A stretch of DNA of 64,000 nt from Rhodoferax_B ferrireducens_A (GCF_031458075.1 NZ_JAVDXT010000006.1:157269-221268); one strand, 5' to 3'. Positions 49,186 to 58,758 are shown, counted from the first letter of the stretch. A program made the numbers and translations. Notes: generated from the letters alone by a model not told the origin.

Positions 49186-50874
49186 CTATTTTTCCAGTTT
49201 GAACTGGGGCGCGTGGGTTTGCAGCCACTGCTCCAGCATCATCAGAATCCAGACCATCTCACCGTAATAACCGGGGTGCTCCTGCAGCCGTTCGCCCAGC
49301 AGGCTGTGGATGAACTCCGGGCGCACGATGTTGCGCGTGGCCAGGCTGTTCAGGGCGTCGGTGGCGACCTGCTTCAGGCCGTCGTGGCGCGTCGCCCAGA
49401 CGCCGAAGGGCAGGCCGAAGCCCTGCTTCTTCTTGGTCAGGATTTCATCGGGCAGGAAGCCGCGCAGCGCTTCCTTGAAGAACCAGCGCAGCTTCAGGCC
49501 CTTGAGCTTGTATTCGGTAGGCAGCTTGAGCGAGAACTCCAGCAGGGCTTCGTTCAGCATCGGGAAGCCCACACCCAGGCCGGCCAGGCGGGTCGTGCCG
49601 CAAACCTTGGGCAGATCGCTTTCGGCCAGGGTGTAGCGCCAGTCGAAGGCCAGCATGCGGTTCACCTGGCTGTCGGCCTTGGCCTGGGACCAGACGCTGC
49701 GTTGCTGCACGGCCGGGCCCTGGATGTCGACCTGGGCGAGGAAGTCGGGCGTCAGCACGTCGTTCACACCCAGGCGCAACAGCAGGTTGTACATCTGCAG
49801 CCGGTCCGGCATCGGCACCTTGGCCTGTTCGACGTAGCTGGAGGCCTTGCGCAGCAGGGCGATGCTGCTGTCGGCCGATTTGTCCAGCAGCGGCTCCATC
49901 AGTCCGCTGCGCAGCGCCGAGGGCACGACGCCGTACCAGCCGAACACCCGCTGCTTGGCATAGCGGGCGTTGCCGCCGAACAGTTCGTCGCCGCCGTCGC
50001 CGGCCAGGATTTTGGTGACGCCATCGTCTTTGGCCACGCGCGAGCAGTAGTACGAGGGCAGGGCGGACGAGTTGCCGAAGGGCTGGTCGTAGGAGCTAGC
50101 CACGTTGGCAATGCTGCGCACCAGGTCGTCGGGCGTCACGTAGTACTCGTGGTGCTCGGTCTTGAAGTGGCGTGCGGCCAGGCGCGCGTATTCCATTTCG
50201 TCGTAGCCTTCGGCGTCGAAGCCGATGGAGTAGGTGGCGGCTTTTTCTCCGCTCTTGCCGCTGATGTCGCTGAGCATGCCGGCCACGGTGGAGCTGTCGG
50301 TGCCGCCGCTCAAAAAGCAGGCGGCTTTGCCACCGTCGAGCTGGGCCGCCACGGCGTTGCGCACCAGGCCGCGGAACTCGTCGCGCAGGGCGTCGAAGGA
50401 CACATTGCCTTGTTCAGCAAACGTCGGCACCCAGTAGGGCGCTACCGTCAGCTGGCCGTTGTCAAACAGCGCGTAGTGGCCGGGCGGCAGTCGGAACACG
50501 CCTTTGAAGATGGTGCGTGGCGAGGGAATCGCGTGGAAGTACAGGTAGTCGAAGATGGCCTGTGGGTCGATCTCGGCGCCATCCGGTCCCTGGGCCAGCG
50601 CATCGGCGCGTTCGGCGAAGCGCAGCTGGCCATCGACCACGCGGTAGCAGAGGCTGCGGATGGCAAAGCGGTCCACCGCCAGGAAGGTCCGCCCCGAGGG
50701 CTGTTGCAGGCCCACCGCAAAGTCCCCGGTGGCCTGCAGCGCGGCCTTGGCGGCATCCTGGGCGCAAGCTGCCTGCCAGGCGGCGATGGCGCCGTCGGTG
50801 CGGGCCAGTTCTGCCAAACGTGCATCTGCAAAGCGGGGGCTGCCAAGTGCCAGAGAAGGGGAGGTCAGGGACAT
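49186..50874 (-). CDS. asparagine synthetase-like amidotransferase lacking the N-terminal Cys
   Basis: 562-residue protein with a class II glutaminase-like N-terminal half and an AsnB-type ATP-pyrophosphatase half. The P-loop is FLSGGTDSSTVAG near residue 205, with LAGDGGDELFGG and the C-terminal KKKQGFGLPFGVW segment. The usual Cys2 nucleophile is absent: the protein begins MSLTSPSL and the first 150 residues only loosely follow the Ntn fold, so glutamine use is doubtful. Such enzymes amidate surface sugars or peptides. The ATG 50874 is chosen over a TTG ten codons upstream. It neighbours glycan-type genes. Confidence 0.85.
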   Translation of the reverse strand: MSLTSPSLALGSPRFADARLAELARTDGAIAAWQAACAQDAAKAALQATGDFAVGLQQPSGRTFLAVDRFAIRSLCYRVVDGQLRFAERADALAQGPDGAEIDPQAIFDYLYFHAIPSPRTIFKGVFRLPPGHYALFDNGQLTVAPYWVPTFAEQGNVSFDALRDEFRGLVRNAVAAQLDGGKAACFLSGGTDSSTVAGMLSDISGKSGEKAATYSIGFDAEGYDEMEYARLAARHFKTEHHEYYVTPDDLVRSIANVASSYDQPFGNSSALPSYYCSRVAKDDGVTKILAGDGGDELFGGNARYAKQRVFGWYGVVPSALRSGLMEPLLDKSADSSIALLRKASSYVEQAKVPMPDRLQMYNLLLRLGVNDVLTPDFLAQVDIQGPAVQQRSVWSQAKADSQVNRMLAFDWRYTLAESDLPKVCGTTRLAGLGVGFPMLNEALLEFSLKLPTEYKLKGLKLRWFFKEALRGFLPDEILTKKKQGFGLPFGVWATRHDGLKQVATDALNSLATRNIVRPEFIHSLLGERLQEHPGYYGEMVWILMMLEQWLQTHAPQFKLEK

Positions 50875-50920
50875 GGGATAGGGCGGTAAAAAAAGAGGGG
50901 CCAAACCACAGCAAGCCGGC

Positions 50921-52096
50921 TCAAGGCGCGGGCGCTTTCAGCTGCTGCATCGCTCCGGGATTATGCGGGGCAATGTCCAGCGCCCGGGTTTGGGCGCTGT
51001 GAATATATTCGCGCTGCGGCCGCAAATCCTGGCCGTCGTTGTTGCCCAGGTCGATGGCCTTGCCCAGCACGGCGGCGGTGGAGCGCAGCCGGTAGCTGCC
51101 ACCGGGCAGGAAGGCGCTGCGATCGACGTTGAAGTTGTTGCGGAAATCCCCCGGGGTAGTGGGTTGCAGGCGCGCCGGGCCGACCAGCAGATTGTTGACC
51201 GCCAGCACGCTGTCGGCGCCGGGCTTGATGCGCAGCCAGCTGCCGCCGCTGGGCAGATCGTCGACCAGGGTGTTGTTCACCAGGTACAGCTGGTTGCTCG
51301 GCCATACATAGCCTTCGGCGCCGAAGGAAATGACAGCCGGGTTCTCGGTCAGCGGGCCTTGCTGGACGATATTGCCCAGCACCACAGCCACGCCGCCATT
51401 CGGGAACTCCAGCTCGTAGCTGGCGCTGCCGCCGTCGTCCGTCAACCGGTTGTACAGGATGTGGCTGAGCGCGGCCCGGCTTTTCAGCAAATGGCCGGTT
51501 TGCGCGTGGTGGAAGTAGCTGCCGGTCACCGTGGCATGGGCGATGCGGCCTATGTACAGATTGTGGTTGTGGCCGTCGGGGCGGTTGTTGTGGGCGAACT
51601 CGCTGTTTTCCACCTCCAGTACGGCCTGGCCGTCGTTGTTGGTCAGCAAGCCCATCTCGTTGTAGGTAAACGAGCAGTCGCGCACCAGCAGCCGGCCGGA
51701 TTCAAAGCGTATGCCCGCGCCGTTGCGGCTGGGCACGCGCGCGTCCGAGAAGTCGAAGCCCTCGACGCTGAACTGGGCCGAGCGCACCACCCAGATGCCC
51801 TTGCCCTCGGCGGCCTGGCCGTCGGCGCGCAAACGCACCCGACCCCCCACGGCGCGCAGGCGGATGTTGGCCTGGGTCCATACCGCCACATCGCCCAGGT
51901 AGTCGCCCGCATCTACATCAATAATGGTGTTGTCGCCCGCCAGCTTTGCGGAAGCAGCTATTGTTTTGATAGTGCGCAGCGGGCCGACCTGCAGCGTCTT
52001 GAATCCTTCGTCGGCGCTGGCAGCGCTGCACAGCAGCAGGGCCGCAACCAGCAGGCCGATGCGGCGAAGAAGGCGGGTGGGGGCAGGCAGTGGCAT
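50921..52096 (-). CDS. right-handed parallel beta-helix repeat protein
   Basis: 391-residue secreted protein with a signal peptide (RRIGLLVAALLLCSAASA, cleavage near residue 29). The body is made of short beta-strand repeats, with patterns such as NAGIRFESGRLLVRDCSF and GIWVVRSAQFSVEGFDFSD, typical of PbH1/pectate-lyase-like folds. No catalytic motif for polysaccharide lyase is clear. The ATG 52096 gives the signal peptide; an in-frame start 22 codons upstream does not. Divergent from a glycosyltransferase 79 bases away, so a role with surface polysaccharide is likely but inferred. Confidence 0.82.
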   Translation of the reverse strand: MPLPAPTRLLRRIGLLVAALLLCSAASADEGFKTLQVGPLRTIKTIAASAKLAGDNTIIDVDAGDYLGDVAVWTQANIRLRAVGGRVRLRADGQAAEGKGIWVVRSAQFSVEGFDFSDARVPSRNGAGIRFESGRLLVRDCSFTYNEMGLLTNNDGQAVLEVENSEFAHNNRPDGHNHNLYIGRIAHATVTGSYFHHAQTGHLLKSRAALSHILYNRLTDDGGSASYELEFPNGGVAVVLGNIVQQGPLTENPAVISFGAEGYVWPSNQLYLVNNTLVDDLPSGGSWLRIKPGADSVLAVNNLLVGPARLQPTTPGDFRNNFNVDRSAFLPGGSYRLRSTAAVLGKAIDLGNNDGQDLRPQREYIHSAQTRALDIAPHNPGAMQQLKAPAP

Positions 52097-52175
52097 AAGT
52101 ACCGGGCATTCTGCCGCAAGGCCCGGCCTGCTTCCCCCGTATGATCCTGCAGCCAAGAACAACCCAGGGTTCCGT

Positions 52176-53420
52176 GTGAAAACAGTTTTGATGATCGCCT
52201 ACCACTTCCCGCCGCTGGCGGGCAGCAGCGGCATACAGCGCACCTTGCGGTTCGTGCAGCACTTGCCGGCCTTGGGTTGGCGCCCCATCGTGCTGACGGC
52301 CGACCCGCGCGCCTACGAGCGCACCAGCCCCGATTTGTTGGACGACGTGCCCACGGCCACGGTGGTGCGCCGGGCTTTTGCGCTGGACACCGCGCGGCAT
52401 TTGAACATCCAGGGCCGCTACATGGGCTGGATGGCCCGGCCCGACCGCTGGATCAGCTGGCGCTTCGACGCGGTGCGCCAGGGCCTGCAGCTGGTGAAAG
52501 AGTTCAAGCCCGATGCCATCTGGTCGACCTATCCGATCGCCACCGCGCATGTGATCGGCCAGCAGCTGCACAAGAAGACCGGCCTGCCCTGGGTGGCCGA
52601 CTTCCGCGACCCGATGGCGCAGGACGGCTACCCGGCCGACCCCGACACCTGGCGCAGCTACCAGCGCATCGAGCAGGAAGCGGTGGAAGACGCGAGCCGC
52701 AGCGTATTCACCACCCCCGGCGCCGCCCAGATGTACCGCGAACGCTATCCCCAGGCCGCCAGCCGCATTACCGTGCTGGAGAACGGCTATGACGAGGAAA
52801 GCTTTGCGCACGCCGCTGTGGCGCCGTCCAGCCCGCTGGCGGCCGACCAGCCGGTGGTCCTGCTGCACAGCGGCATCGTCTACCCGTCGGAGCGCGACCC
52901 GACCCAGCTGTTGGCCGCGCTGCAGCGCCTGCGCGCCGCCGGGGATTTGCAGCCCGCGCAGCTGCGCATCCGCTTCCGCGCCTCGGCCCACGACGATCTG
53001 TTGACCGGCCTGGCCAGCCAGTACGGCGTGCAAGACTTCATCGAGCTGTGCCCCGCCGTGCCCTACCGAGAAGCCCTGGCCGAGATGCTGTCCGTCGACG
53101 CCTTGCTGGTCATGCAGGCCAGTAACTGCAACGCACAAATCCCCGCAAAGATTTACGAATACCTGCGCGCCGGCCGGCCGATACTCGGGCTGACGGATCC
53201 ACAGGGCGATACCGCGGGTGTGCTGCGCGGCGCCGGCCTGGACGCGATGGCGCGCATCGATTCGGTGGACGAGATCGCCGCGCTGCTGCCCCGTTTTGTG
53301 GCCGCCGTGCGGGCCCAGAGCGTGCGGCTGCCCGATCCGGCGGCGGTGCAGAACGCCTCGCGCCAGGGGCGTTCCAAGGCATTTGCCGATTTGCTGGCCG
53401 AGGTGGTGGGCAGCCCCTGA
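52176..53420 (+). CDS. glycosyltransferase (GT4-like, GT-B fold)
   Basis: 414-residue cytosolic or membrane-associated glycosyltransferase. The N-terminal acceptor domain starts MIAYHFPPLAGSSGIQRT, and a C-terminal nucleotide-sugar domain has HSGIVYPSERDPTQLLAAL and IPAKIYEYLRAGRPILGLTD, the GT4 E-x7-E-like region. The start is a GTG at 52176; an ATG five codons later (52191) is the alternative. The sugar donor is unknown. Part of a small glycan group with the beta-helix protein and a methyltransferase. Confidence 0.85.
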   Translation: MKTVLMIAYHFPPLAGSSGIQRTLRFVQHLPALGWRPIVLTADPRAYERTSPDLLDDVPTATVVRRAFALDTARHLNIQGRYMGWMARPDRWISWRFDAVRQGLQLVKEFKPDAIWSTYPIATAHVIGQQLHKKTGLPWVADFRDPMAQDGYPADPDTWRSYQRIEQEAVEDASRSVFTTPGAAQMYRERYPQAASRITVLENGYDEESFAHAAVAPSSPLAADQPVVLLHSGIVYPSERDPTQLLAALQRLRAAGDLQPAQLRIRFRASAHDDLLTGLASQYGVQDFIELCPAVPYREALAEMLSVDALLVMQASNCNAQIPAKIYEYLRAGRPILGLTDPQGDTAGVLRGAGLDAMARIDSVDEIAALLPRFVAAVRAQSVRLPDPAAVQNASRQGRSKAFADLLAEVVGSP

Positions 53421-53506
53421 GGCTGCAAGCACCCTGAGGGAGGACGGGAGAGAGACAAGAACGAGCTTGCTTGTGCCAGGGGGCTGATTTTTTGGGGTTG
53501 TTTCCC

Positions 53507-54349
53507 ATGCGTTCAAAAAATACCTGTTTGGTGTGCGGCGAAGCCAGTGCGCCCTTGTTCGAAAACCTGGTCCTGGGCCGCTACCCGGTGGCGTATTTCC
53601 AGTGCCAGAGCTGCGGCCTGGTGCAGACCGAGCACCCCTACTGGCTGGACGAGGCCTATGGCGCGGCCATTTCCTCGCTGGATGTGGGCATGGTCGGACG
53701 GAATATCTTTCTGTCCCACAAGGCGGCGCAGACGATTGCCGCGGTGTTCGACCCCGGTGCGCGCTTTCTTGACTATGCCGGCGGCTACGGCCTGTTTGTG
53801 CGCATGATGCGCGACAAGGGCTTTGACTTCTACCGCCAGGACCGCTACTGCAGCAACATCTTTGCCCAGCACCTGGACCTGAAGGACCTGGAGCCGCATG
53901 CGCGCTTCGAGCTGGTCACAGCCTTCGAGGTGTTCGAGCACCTGGTGGACCCGGTGGCCGAGGTGCGGCAGCTGTTTGACTATGCGGACTCGGTGCTGTT
54001 CTCCACCGTGCTGGTTCCCGAGGGCGAACCGCTCCAAAAAGACTGGTGGTACCTTGTGCCCGAAACCGGGCAGCACATCGTGTTTTTTACCGTCCGCGCG
54101 TTGGAGCTGTTGGCGCAGCAACTGGGTTGCCGGTTTTTCTCCAACCACGCCGATCTGCACCTGCTCACCCGGCGCGACATCGCCGACCCGTTTGCCGAAA
54201 AAAAGAAACCGATCTCGGTGCGGGTGGCCGAGAAATACCTGCGCTGGGCCATGCCCTCTGACCTGCAGGGCAAGAGCCTGCTGGCGCAGGATTTTGAAGC
54301 CGCACGGCAGCGCGCCAGCCAGCGGGCTGCGCCGTCCGAGCGGCGCTGA
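53507..54349 (+). CDS. zinc-ribbon class I SAM methyltransferase
   Basis: 280-residue protein. An N-terminal zinc-ribbon-like CLVCGE...CQSCGL (residues about 6-37) precedes a Methyltransf_23 domain with RFLDYAGGYGLFVRMMRD near residue 85 and FEVFEHLVDPVAEV. This architecture is common in nucleotide-sugar or exopolysaccharide C-/O-methyltransferases. The ATG 53507 is used; an earlier in-frame GTG at 53471 would add twelve residues. It follows the glycosyltransferase by 86 bases. Confidence 0.85.
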   Translation: MRSKNTCLVCGEASAPLFENLVLGRYPVAYFQCQSCGLVQTEHPYWLDEAYGAAISSLDVGMVGRNIFLSHKAAQTIAAVFDPGARFLDYAGGYGLFVRMMRDKGFDFYRQDRYCSNIFAQHLDLKDLEPHARFELVTAFEVFEHLVDPVAEVRQLFDYADSVLFSTVLVPEGEPLQKDWWYLVPETGQHIVFFTVRALELLAQQLGCRFFSNHADLHLLTRRDIADPFAEKKKPISVRVAEKYLRWAMPSDLQGKSLLAQDFEAARQRASQRAAPSERR

Positions 54350-54391
54350 ACTACCGGTTGCGCCTTAGAGCGGCTAACAAAAGGCTGTCAT

Positions 54392-54418
54392 CGTCAAATG
54401 CACGTCCTCCGTTTGACG
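54392..54418. other. inverted repeat between converging genes
   Basis: CGTCAAA and TTTGACG arms around 13 bases, in the 98-base gap between the converging methyltransferase and FAD oxidase stops. No T run follows. It contains the TTTGAC core also found in the operator at 62422, but it is at the end of the operon, so regulation is unlikely. Confidence 0.35.
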
Positions 54419-54447
54419 CGGCATGGAAAACAACAGAAACAAAGAAA

Positions 54448-55854
54448 TCAGCACGGGGCAGTACTAAAGAATTGAGCCCTTGCTGCCGTCGTAGCCGTAG
54501 CGGTTGGCACCCAGCTGCGCAGCTTGCCCGGGTTGAGCAGCCCCTGCGGATCGAAACGCTGTTTGGTGCTGACCACGGCCGGGTCCAGGTTGTTCTGCTT
54601 GCCGTCCTCCACGATGTATACATGCGGGTTGTTGATCTGTACGCCATGGTCACGGTAGATCTGCATGATCTGGTTCAGGCGTTCTTCGGTGGTGTAGCGG
54701 ATGATTTGCAGGCCGCTGCAGTTGAAAGCTCCCTCCTTGGTGCGCAGGAACTCCAGGTGCATCATCACCTCGCCCTTTAGCGCTGCTTCCAGGGCCTTCA
54801 CCTGTTGGAGGCGGTGCATGGGGTTGAACCCGCTCTGGATGTAGGTGAGGCTCTTGTCCACCTTCAGTGCATGGAGGGTGGTGTGGTTCCAGGTGTATTC
54901 CAGTAGCGTCTTGTGGCTTTGCGCCACTTCTTCCGCCGTCTTGCGGTAGGTAATGGCTCCACCCAACGGGGCGGCCATGTCGCGCATGCCGGCCTCGGAA
55001 TGCGGCGCCACGAGCAGCATCACCGCGTGGCAGCCTTTGGGCAGGTGCTCGGCAAGACTGGTGAAATAGTCGGGGATGGGTGCGGCCACGAAGCACACTT
55101 CTTTCTTCTCCAGGCCCGGTGCGCTGCCGAAGCGGTCGGCGAACTCCAGTGCTGCATCGAACTGCTCGAAGGCGACGATGCACTCCGTCCAAGCCACTGC
55201 AGGGGTGAGCGCAACTTCCAGCTCCAGCACGATGCCATTGGTGCCATAGGTGTGGTGCAGCAGCATGGCCTCGGGGCCGCGTAGTTCGACGACCTGGGGC
55301 TCGGGCTCCACCGTCATCGCGCGTACCGCCAGCACGTTTCCGGGCGCGGCCAGCGGGCCGTGGTTGATCGAGCCTGCGCCCCCAAAGCCACCGCCAAACA
55401 GCCCGCCCAGCGTTGCGCTGCGGTAGGTGGAGGGCAGCCAGCGCAGCTCCTGTCCCAGAGGTTTGGTCTGCGCGTCAAAGTCCGCCAGGCGGATGCCCGC
55501 CTGCGCGCGGCCTACGCCGCCGCGCACCCAGCCAAAGCTGTTGTAGCCGGAAAGGTCCAGGATCACCCCGCCGTGCAATGGGGTGCTCTGGCCGTAGTTG
55601 CCGGTGCCGCTGCCGCGCACGGTGAGGGGGATCTGCGCGCGGGCGCAGGCCGCCACCACCTGGCGGATCTCATCCTCGGTGCGCGGACGCACCGCCATGT
55701 CGCCGCGCTTGCCGGCCAGGTCGCGCTTGAGCACGGGGCTGAACCAGGCGAAATCCTGCGACAGGCGACCCACGCGCAGCGGGTCGGCAATCCAGTCCAG
55801 GCCGGGTAATAGTTCGGGCAACTGGTGGGCTGGGGTGGTGTTGGTAGTGGTCAT
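54448..55854 (-). CDS. FAD-binding (PCMH-type) oxidoreductase
   Basis: 468-residue flavoprotein of the FAD_binding_4 (GlcD/vanillyl-alcohol-oxidase-like) family. The FAD-binding PP-loop is TVRGSGTGNYGQ near residue 78, with TLGGLFGGGFGGAGSINHG near residue 150 and a C-terminal FDPQGLLNPGKL. The last 20 residues (Thr/Ala-rich) are not conserved. The start at 55854 is chosen by homology; an upstream in-frame start gives 20 extra residues. It is the last gene of the catabolic cluster and lies downstream of the ABC permease. Substrate unknown; probably a hydroxy acid or hydroxylated ring product. Confidence 0.88.
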   Translation of the reverse strand: MTTTNTTPAHQLPELLPGLDWIADPLRVGRLSQDFAWFSPVLKRDLAGKRGDMAVRPRTEDEIRQVVAACARAQIPLTVRGSGTGNYGQSTPLHGGVILDLSGYNSFGWVRGGVGRAQAGIRLADFDAQTKPLGQELRWLPSTYRSATLGGLFGGGFGGAGSINHGPLAAPGNVLAVRAMTVEPEPQVVELRGPEAMLLHHTYGTNGIVLELEVALTPAVAWTECIVAFEQFDAALEFADRFGSAPGLEKKEVCFVAAPIPDYFTSLAEHLPKGCHAVMLLVAPHSEAGMRDMAAPLGGAITYRKTAEEVAQSHKTLLEYTWNHTTLHALKVDKSLTYIQSGFNPMHRLQQVKALEAALKGEVMMHLEFLRTKEGAFNCSGLQIIRYTTEERLNQIMQIYRDHGVQINNPHVYIVEDGKQNNLDPAVVSTKQRFDPQGLLNPGKLRSWVPTATATTAARAQFFSTAPC

Positions 55855-55946
55855 GGTGTGTCTCTCATGGATGAATCGGCCTCGTTGGGCAAAAAGGGGC
55901 CTCCCACCGCGCATATGGCGCGGCGTGGTGGCGGGATATTTGGGGC

Positions 55947-56852
55947 TCAGTCCTGCGAGTTTTCGCTGGCGTGCCAGCTTCCGAGAGCCAGGCGGGTCAG
56001 CCAGGCCATCAGCACGAACAGCGCCACGCCGGTGAGCGAGATCAGCAGCAGCGCGGCAAACATGCGCGGGATATTGAGCTGAAAGCCGGCCTGCAGGATC
56101 TGGTAGGCCAGGCCCGCACCCGTGCCACCTGTGCCGGCAACGAATTCGGCCACCACGGCACCGATTAGTGCCAGCCCGCTGGAGATGCGCAGCCCGCCAA
56201 AAAAGTAGGGCAGTGCACTCGGGATGCGCAGGCGCACCAGGGTTTGCAGCCGTGTAGCGCGGTTGAGCTTGAAGTAGCTTTGCAGGTCAGGCTCCACGCT
56301 GCGCAGGCCTAGTGTGGTGTTGCTGATGATGGGAAACAGCGCCACAAGCGCCGCACAGACCACCATCGATGCCATCGGGTCCTTCACCCAGATGATGATC
56401 AGCGGCGCCACGGCCACGATGGGCGTGACCTGCAGCAGCACGGCGTAGGGGAACAAAGCCGTCTCGATGCGCTTGCTCTGCACAAACAAAAACGAAATCA
56501 ATACCCCGGCCACCGTGGCCACGCCGAAGGCCAGCACGGTGATCTTGACAGTGACCCACAGCGAGGCGCCTAGCGCAGCCCAGTCGGTGAACAGAGTCTT
56601 CATCATCAGCAACGGAGAAGGCACCAAGTAGGGGGGCAGCTCCAGCCCCGTAACCAGGCCTTGCCATAGCGCAATCAGCACCAGGCCCACCAGCAGCGGG
56701 TACACGACACGCTGCACGCGGGGCTGCGCCATGAGCGGGATGCGCCGTGCGGCGGCCCGGTGCGGTGCCGGCGCGCGGGTGGGCTGTGCGCTGCGCGCGC
56801 TGCGGGGTGGCGCCACGGGGGTGGCAGATGCTATGGGAAAGGGTGTGCTCAT
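55947..56852 (-). CDS. ABC transporter permease (SsuC/TauC/ThiX-like)
   Basis: 301-residue inner-membrane permease with a Pro/Arg-rich N-terminal extension (about 45 residues), then six hydrophobic segments. The EAA-type cytoplasmic loop is FKLNRATRLQTLVRLRIPSALPYFFGGLRI. Start at ATG 56852 overlaps the ATPase stop. Member of the nitrate/sulfonate/taurine/pyrimidine-precursor import family; works with the ATPase and binding protein next to it. Confidence 0.93.
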   Translation of the reverse strand: MSTPFPIASATPVAPPRSARSAQPTRAPAPHRAAARRIPLMAQPRVQRVVYPLLVGLVLIALWQGLVTGLELPPYLVPSPLLMMKTLFTDWAALGASLWVTVKITVLAFGVATVAGVLISFLFVQSKRIETALFPYAVLLQVTPIVAVAPLIIIWVKDPMASMVVCAALVALFPIISNTTLGLRSVEPDLQSYFKLNRATRLQTLVRLRIPSALPYFFGGLRISSGLALIGAVVAEFVAGTGGTGAGLAYQILQAGFQLNIPRMFAALLLISLTGVALFVLMAWLTRLALGSWHASENSQD

Positions 56853-57673
56853 GCCAGGGCCTCATCGGTGTCTGCGCTGGCGCGCAGCAGGCTGTCTTGC
56901 AGCAGCTTGGCGTAGCGACTGAATTCGGGCGACACCATGAAGTCGGCCGTGCGGGGGTAGGGCGCGTCGATGTGGAACTCTTCCACCACGCGGCCTGGAC
57001 GGGCGGCCATCATGACCACGCGATTCGACAGGAATACCGCTTCGTGGATCGAGTGCGTCACGAAAATCACCGTCAGTTTTTTCTTGCGCCACAGGTCCAG
57101 CAGGTCGGCGTCGAGCTTGTGGCGCGTGATTTCGTCCAGCGCACCAAAGGGCTCGTCCATGAGCAGCAAGTCCGGCTGGGTCACCAGGCCGCGCGCGATA
57201 GACACGCGCATCTGCATGCCGCCCGACAATGCACGGGGTAACGCGGTCGCAAACTTCGACAGCCCCACGAGCGCCAGCGCCTCGGCCACGCGGGCATCGG
57301 ACTCCGGGCGTGGTACGCCCGCCAGGTCCAGCGGCAGGCGCACATTGGTCTGCACACTGGCCCAAGGCATGAGGGTGGGCGACTGGAAAACGAAAGCCAT
57401 CTTCTTGCCGCTTTCTTCCAGCTGCGCCACGGGCTTGCGCCACAGCTGCAGCCGGCCGTCGGTGGGCTCCAGCAGGCCCGCCACCATTTTGAGCAGCGTG
57501 CTCTTGCCGCAGCCCGAAGGGCCAAGCAGGGTGACGAATTCGCCTTCCTGGATGGTCAGATCCACCGGCAGCAGGGCCTGCGTGCCGTTGGGGTAGGTCT
57601 TCTCGGCCGAAAGGACCTGCACGGCCGGCGTGGCGCGGTGGGGCGCAGAAGGAGAGGGCTCAGCGGAACTCAT
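56849..57673 (-). CDS. ABC transporter ATP-binding protein (SsuB/TauB/ThiZ-like)
   Basis: 274-residue ATPase with Walker A GPSGCGKSTLLKMV near residue 52, Q-loop FVFQSPTLMPW, signature LSGGMQMRVSIARGL and Walker B LLMDEPFGALDE, then the H-loop THSIHEAVFLSNRV. This is the typical energiser of the nitrate/sulfonate/hydroxymethylpyrimidine import family. A longer open frame continues upstream into the binding-protein gene, but ATG 57673 gives the family start. Confidence 0.93.
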   Translation of the reverse strand: MSSAEPSPSAPHRATPAVQVLSAEKTYPNGTQALLPVDLTIQEGEFVTLLGPSGCGKSTLLKMVAGLLEPTDGRLQLWRKPVAQLEESGKKMAFVFQSPTLMPWASVQTNVRLPLDLAGVPRPESDARVAEALALVGLSKFATALPRALSGGMQMRVSIARGLVTQPDLLLMDEPFGALDEITRHKLDADLLDLWRKKKLTVIFVTHSIHEAVFLSNRVVMMAARPGRVVEEFHIDAPYPRTADFMVSPEFSRYAKLLQDSLLRASADTDEALA

Positions 57674-57750
57674 GGTGTCGCCTTTCGATGGATGCGGCCG
57701 GCCCCGCCAAATGGGCAGGGCAGCGACCGCTGTTTCAGGGCAGGACGGGC

Positions 57751-58758
57751 TTACGGCAGGACCTTCAGGTCCTTGACGAAGCTGGTCGTGTACGTTTCGG
57801 CTAGCTTGACCTTGGCAGGGTCTATGAGCTTGGACTCCACCAAGAAGTCGTAGCTCGCCTTGGCGCGCGCATCGGTCATGGTTCCGATGCCCAGGCCGGC
57901 CGCGTCGCCGCCAGTGACCATGCCCATCTCCTTGAGTTTGGCCACGCTGTAGGCCAGCTGTTCGTCGGTCATGTTGGGGTTGTCCTTCTTGATGAGGGCG
58001 TTGGCAGGGGCCGGGTCGGCCAGGTAGCTCTTCCAGCCTTCCATCGACGCTTTCACGAACGAGGCCACGGCGGCGCTGCGGTCCTTCAGGGTCTTGTCCA
58101 TGCACGACACCGTGGTGGCGTAGGCGGGGTAGCCCTGGTCGCTGAACATCAACGTGTTGGCCTTCACTCCGGCCTTGGCGATGGCGAAGGGCTCGGACGT
58201 GAGGTAGCCCTGCTGGGCCGTGTTCTTGTCGGCCACGAAGGGCTGGATGTTGAAGGTGTAGGGGCGCGTCTGCGAATCGCTGAAACCGTACTTGGCCTTG
58301 AGCCACGGCCAGTAACCGCGCTGCGCGGCCGAGGCGATCAGGATAGTCTTGCCCTTGAGGTCTTCGAACTTCTTCACGTCCTCATGTGCGATCAGCACCT
58401 GCGGGTCTTTCTGGAACACGGCGGCCACGGTGGTCACGGGCACGCCGCCCTCGCGCATTTGGATCATCTGCAGGTCGCTGGAGCCCATCACGCATTCGGC
58501 CTGGCCTGCTGCCATCATCTGCACGATGTTGACCTGCGGGCCGCCCATCTTGATGGTCACGTCCAGGCCGTACTTCTTGTACAGGCCCGTGGCCAGCGCC
58601 TGGTAGAAGCCACCGTGCTCGGCCTGCGCGTACCAATTGGTCATGTAGGTGAATTTTTCCTGCGCGTGCGCGGTGCCCGACATGGTGACGAATGCACCTA
58701 GAGCGAGCAGGGCGGTTGCACCAGGTTTGTAAAGGCGGGAGGCAGTCTTTTTCATCAT
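57751..58758 (-). CDS. ABC transporter substrate-binding protein (NMT1/THI5-like, SsuA family)
   Basis: 335-residue periplasmic protein with a signal peptide ending GTAHAQ (about residue 33). The core (TYMTNWYAQAEHGGFYQALA, GLDVTIKMGGPQVNIVQM and KGKTILIASAAQRGYWPWL) is that of the NMT1/THI5-like group, whose members bind pyrimidine precursors, nitriles, taurine or sulfonates. A GGAG site lies upstream of ATG 58758. It is the first of the three transporter genes and defines what enters the pathway; the ligand cannot be read from sequence. Confidence 0.92.
   Translation of the reverse strand: MMKKTASRLYKPGATALLALGAFVTMSGTAHAQEKFTYMTNWYAQAEHGGFYQALATGLYKKYGLDVTIKMGGPQVNIVQMMAAGQAECVMGSSDLQMIQMREGGVPVTTVAAVFQKDPQVLIAHEDVKKFEDLKGKTILIASAAQRGYWPWLKAKYGFSDSQTRPYTFNIQPFVADKNTAQQGYLTSEPFAIAKAGVKANTLMFSDQGYPAYATTVSCMDKTLKDRSAAVASFVKASMEGWKSYLADPAPANALIKKDNPNMTDEQLAYSVAKLKEMGMVTGGDAAGLGIGTMTDARAKASYDFLVESKLIDPAKVKLAETYTTSFVKDLKVLP

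Noticed and set aside
51945..51980. Family-A-like end (AGCTATTGTTTTGATAG) inside the beta-helix gene
   Set aside because: Only one arm is recognisable; could be a remnant but is too short to call.
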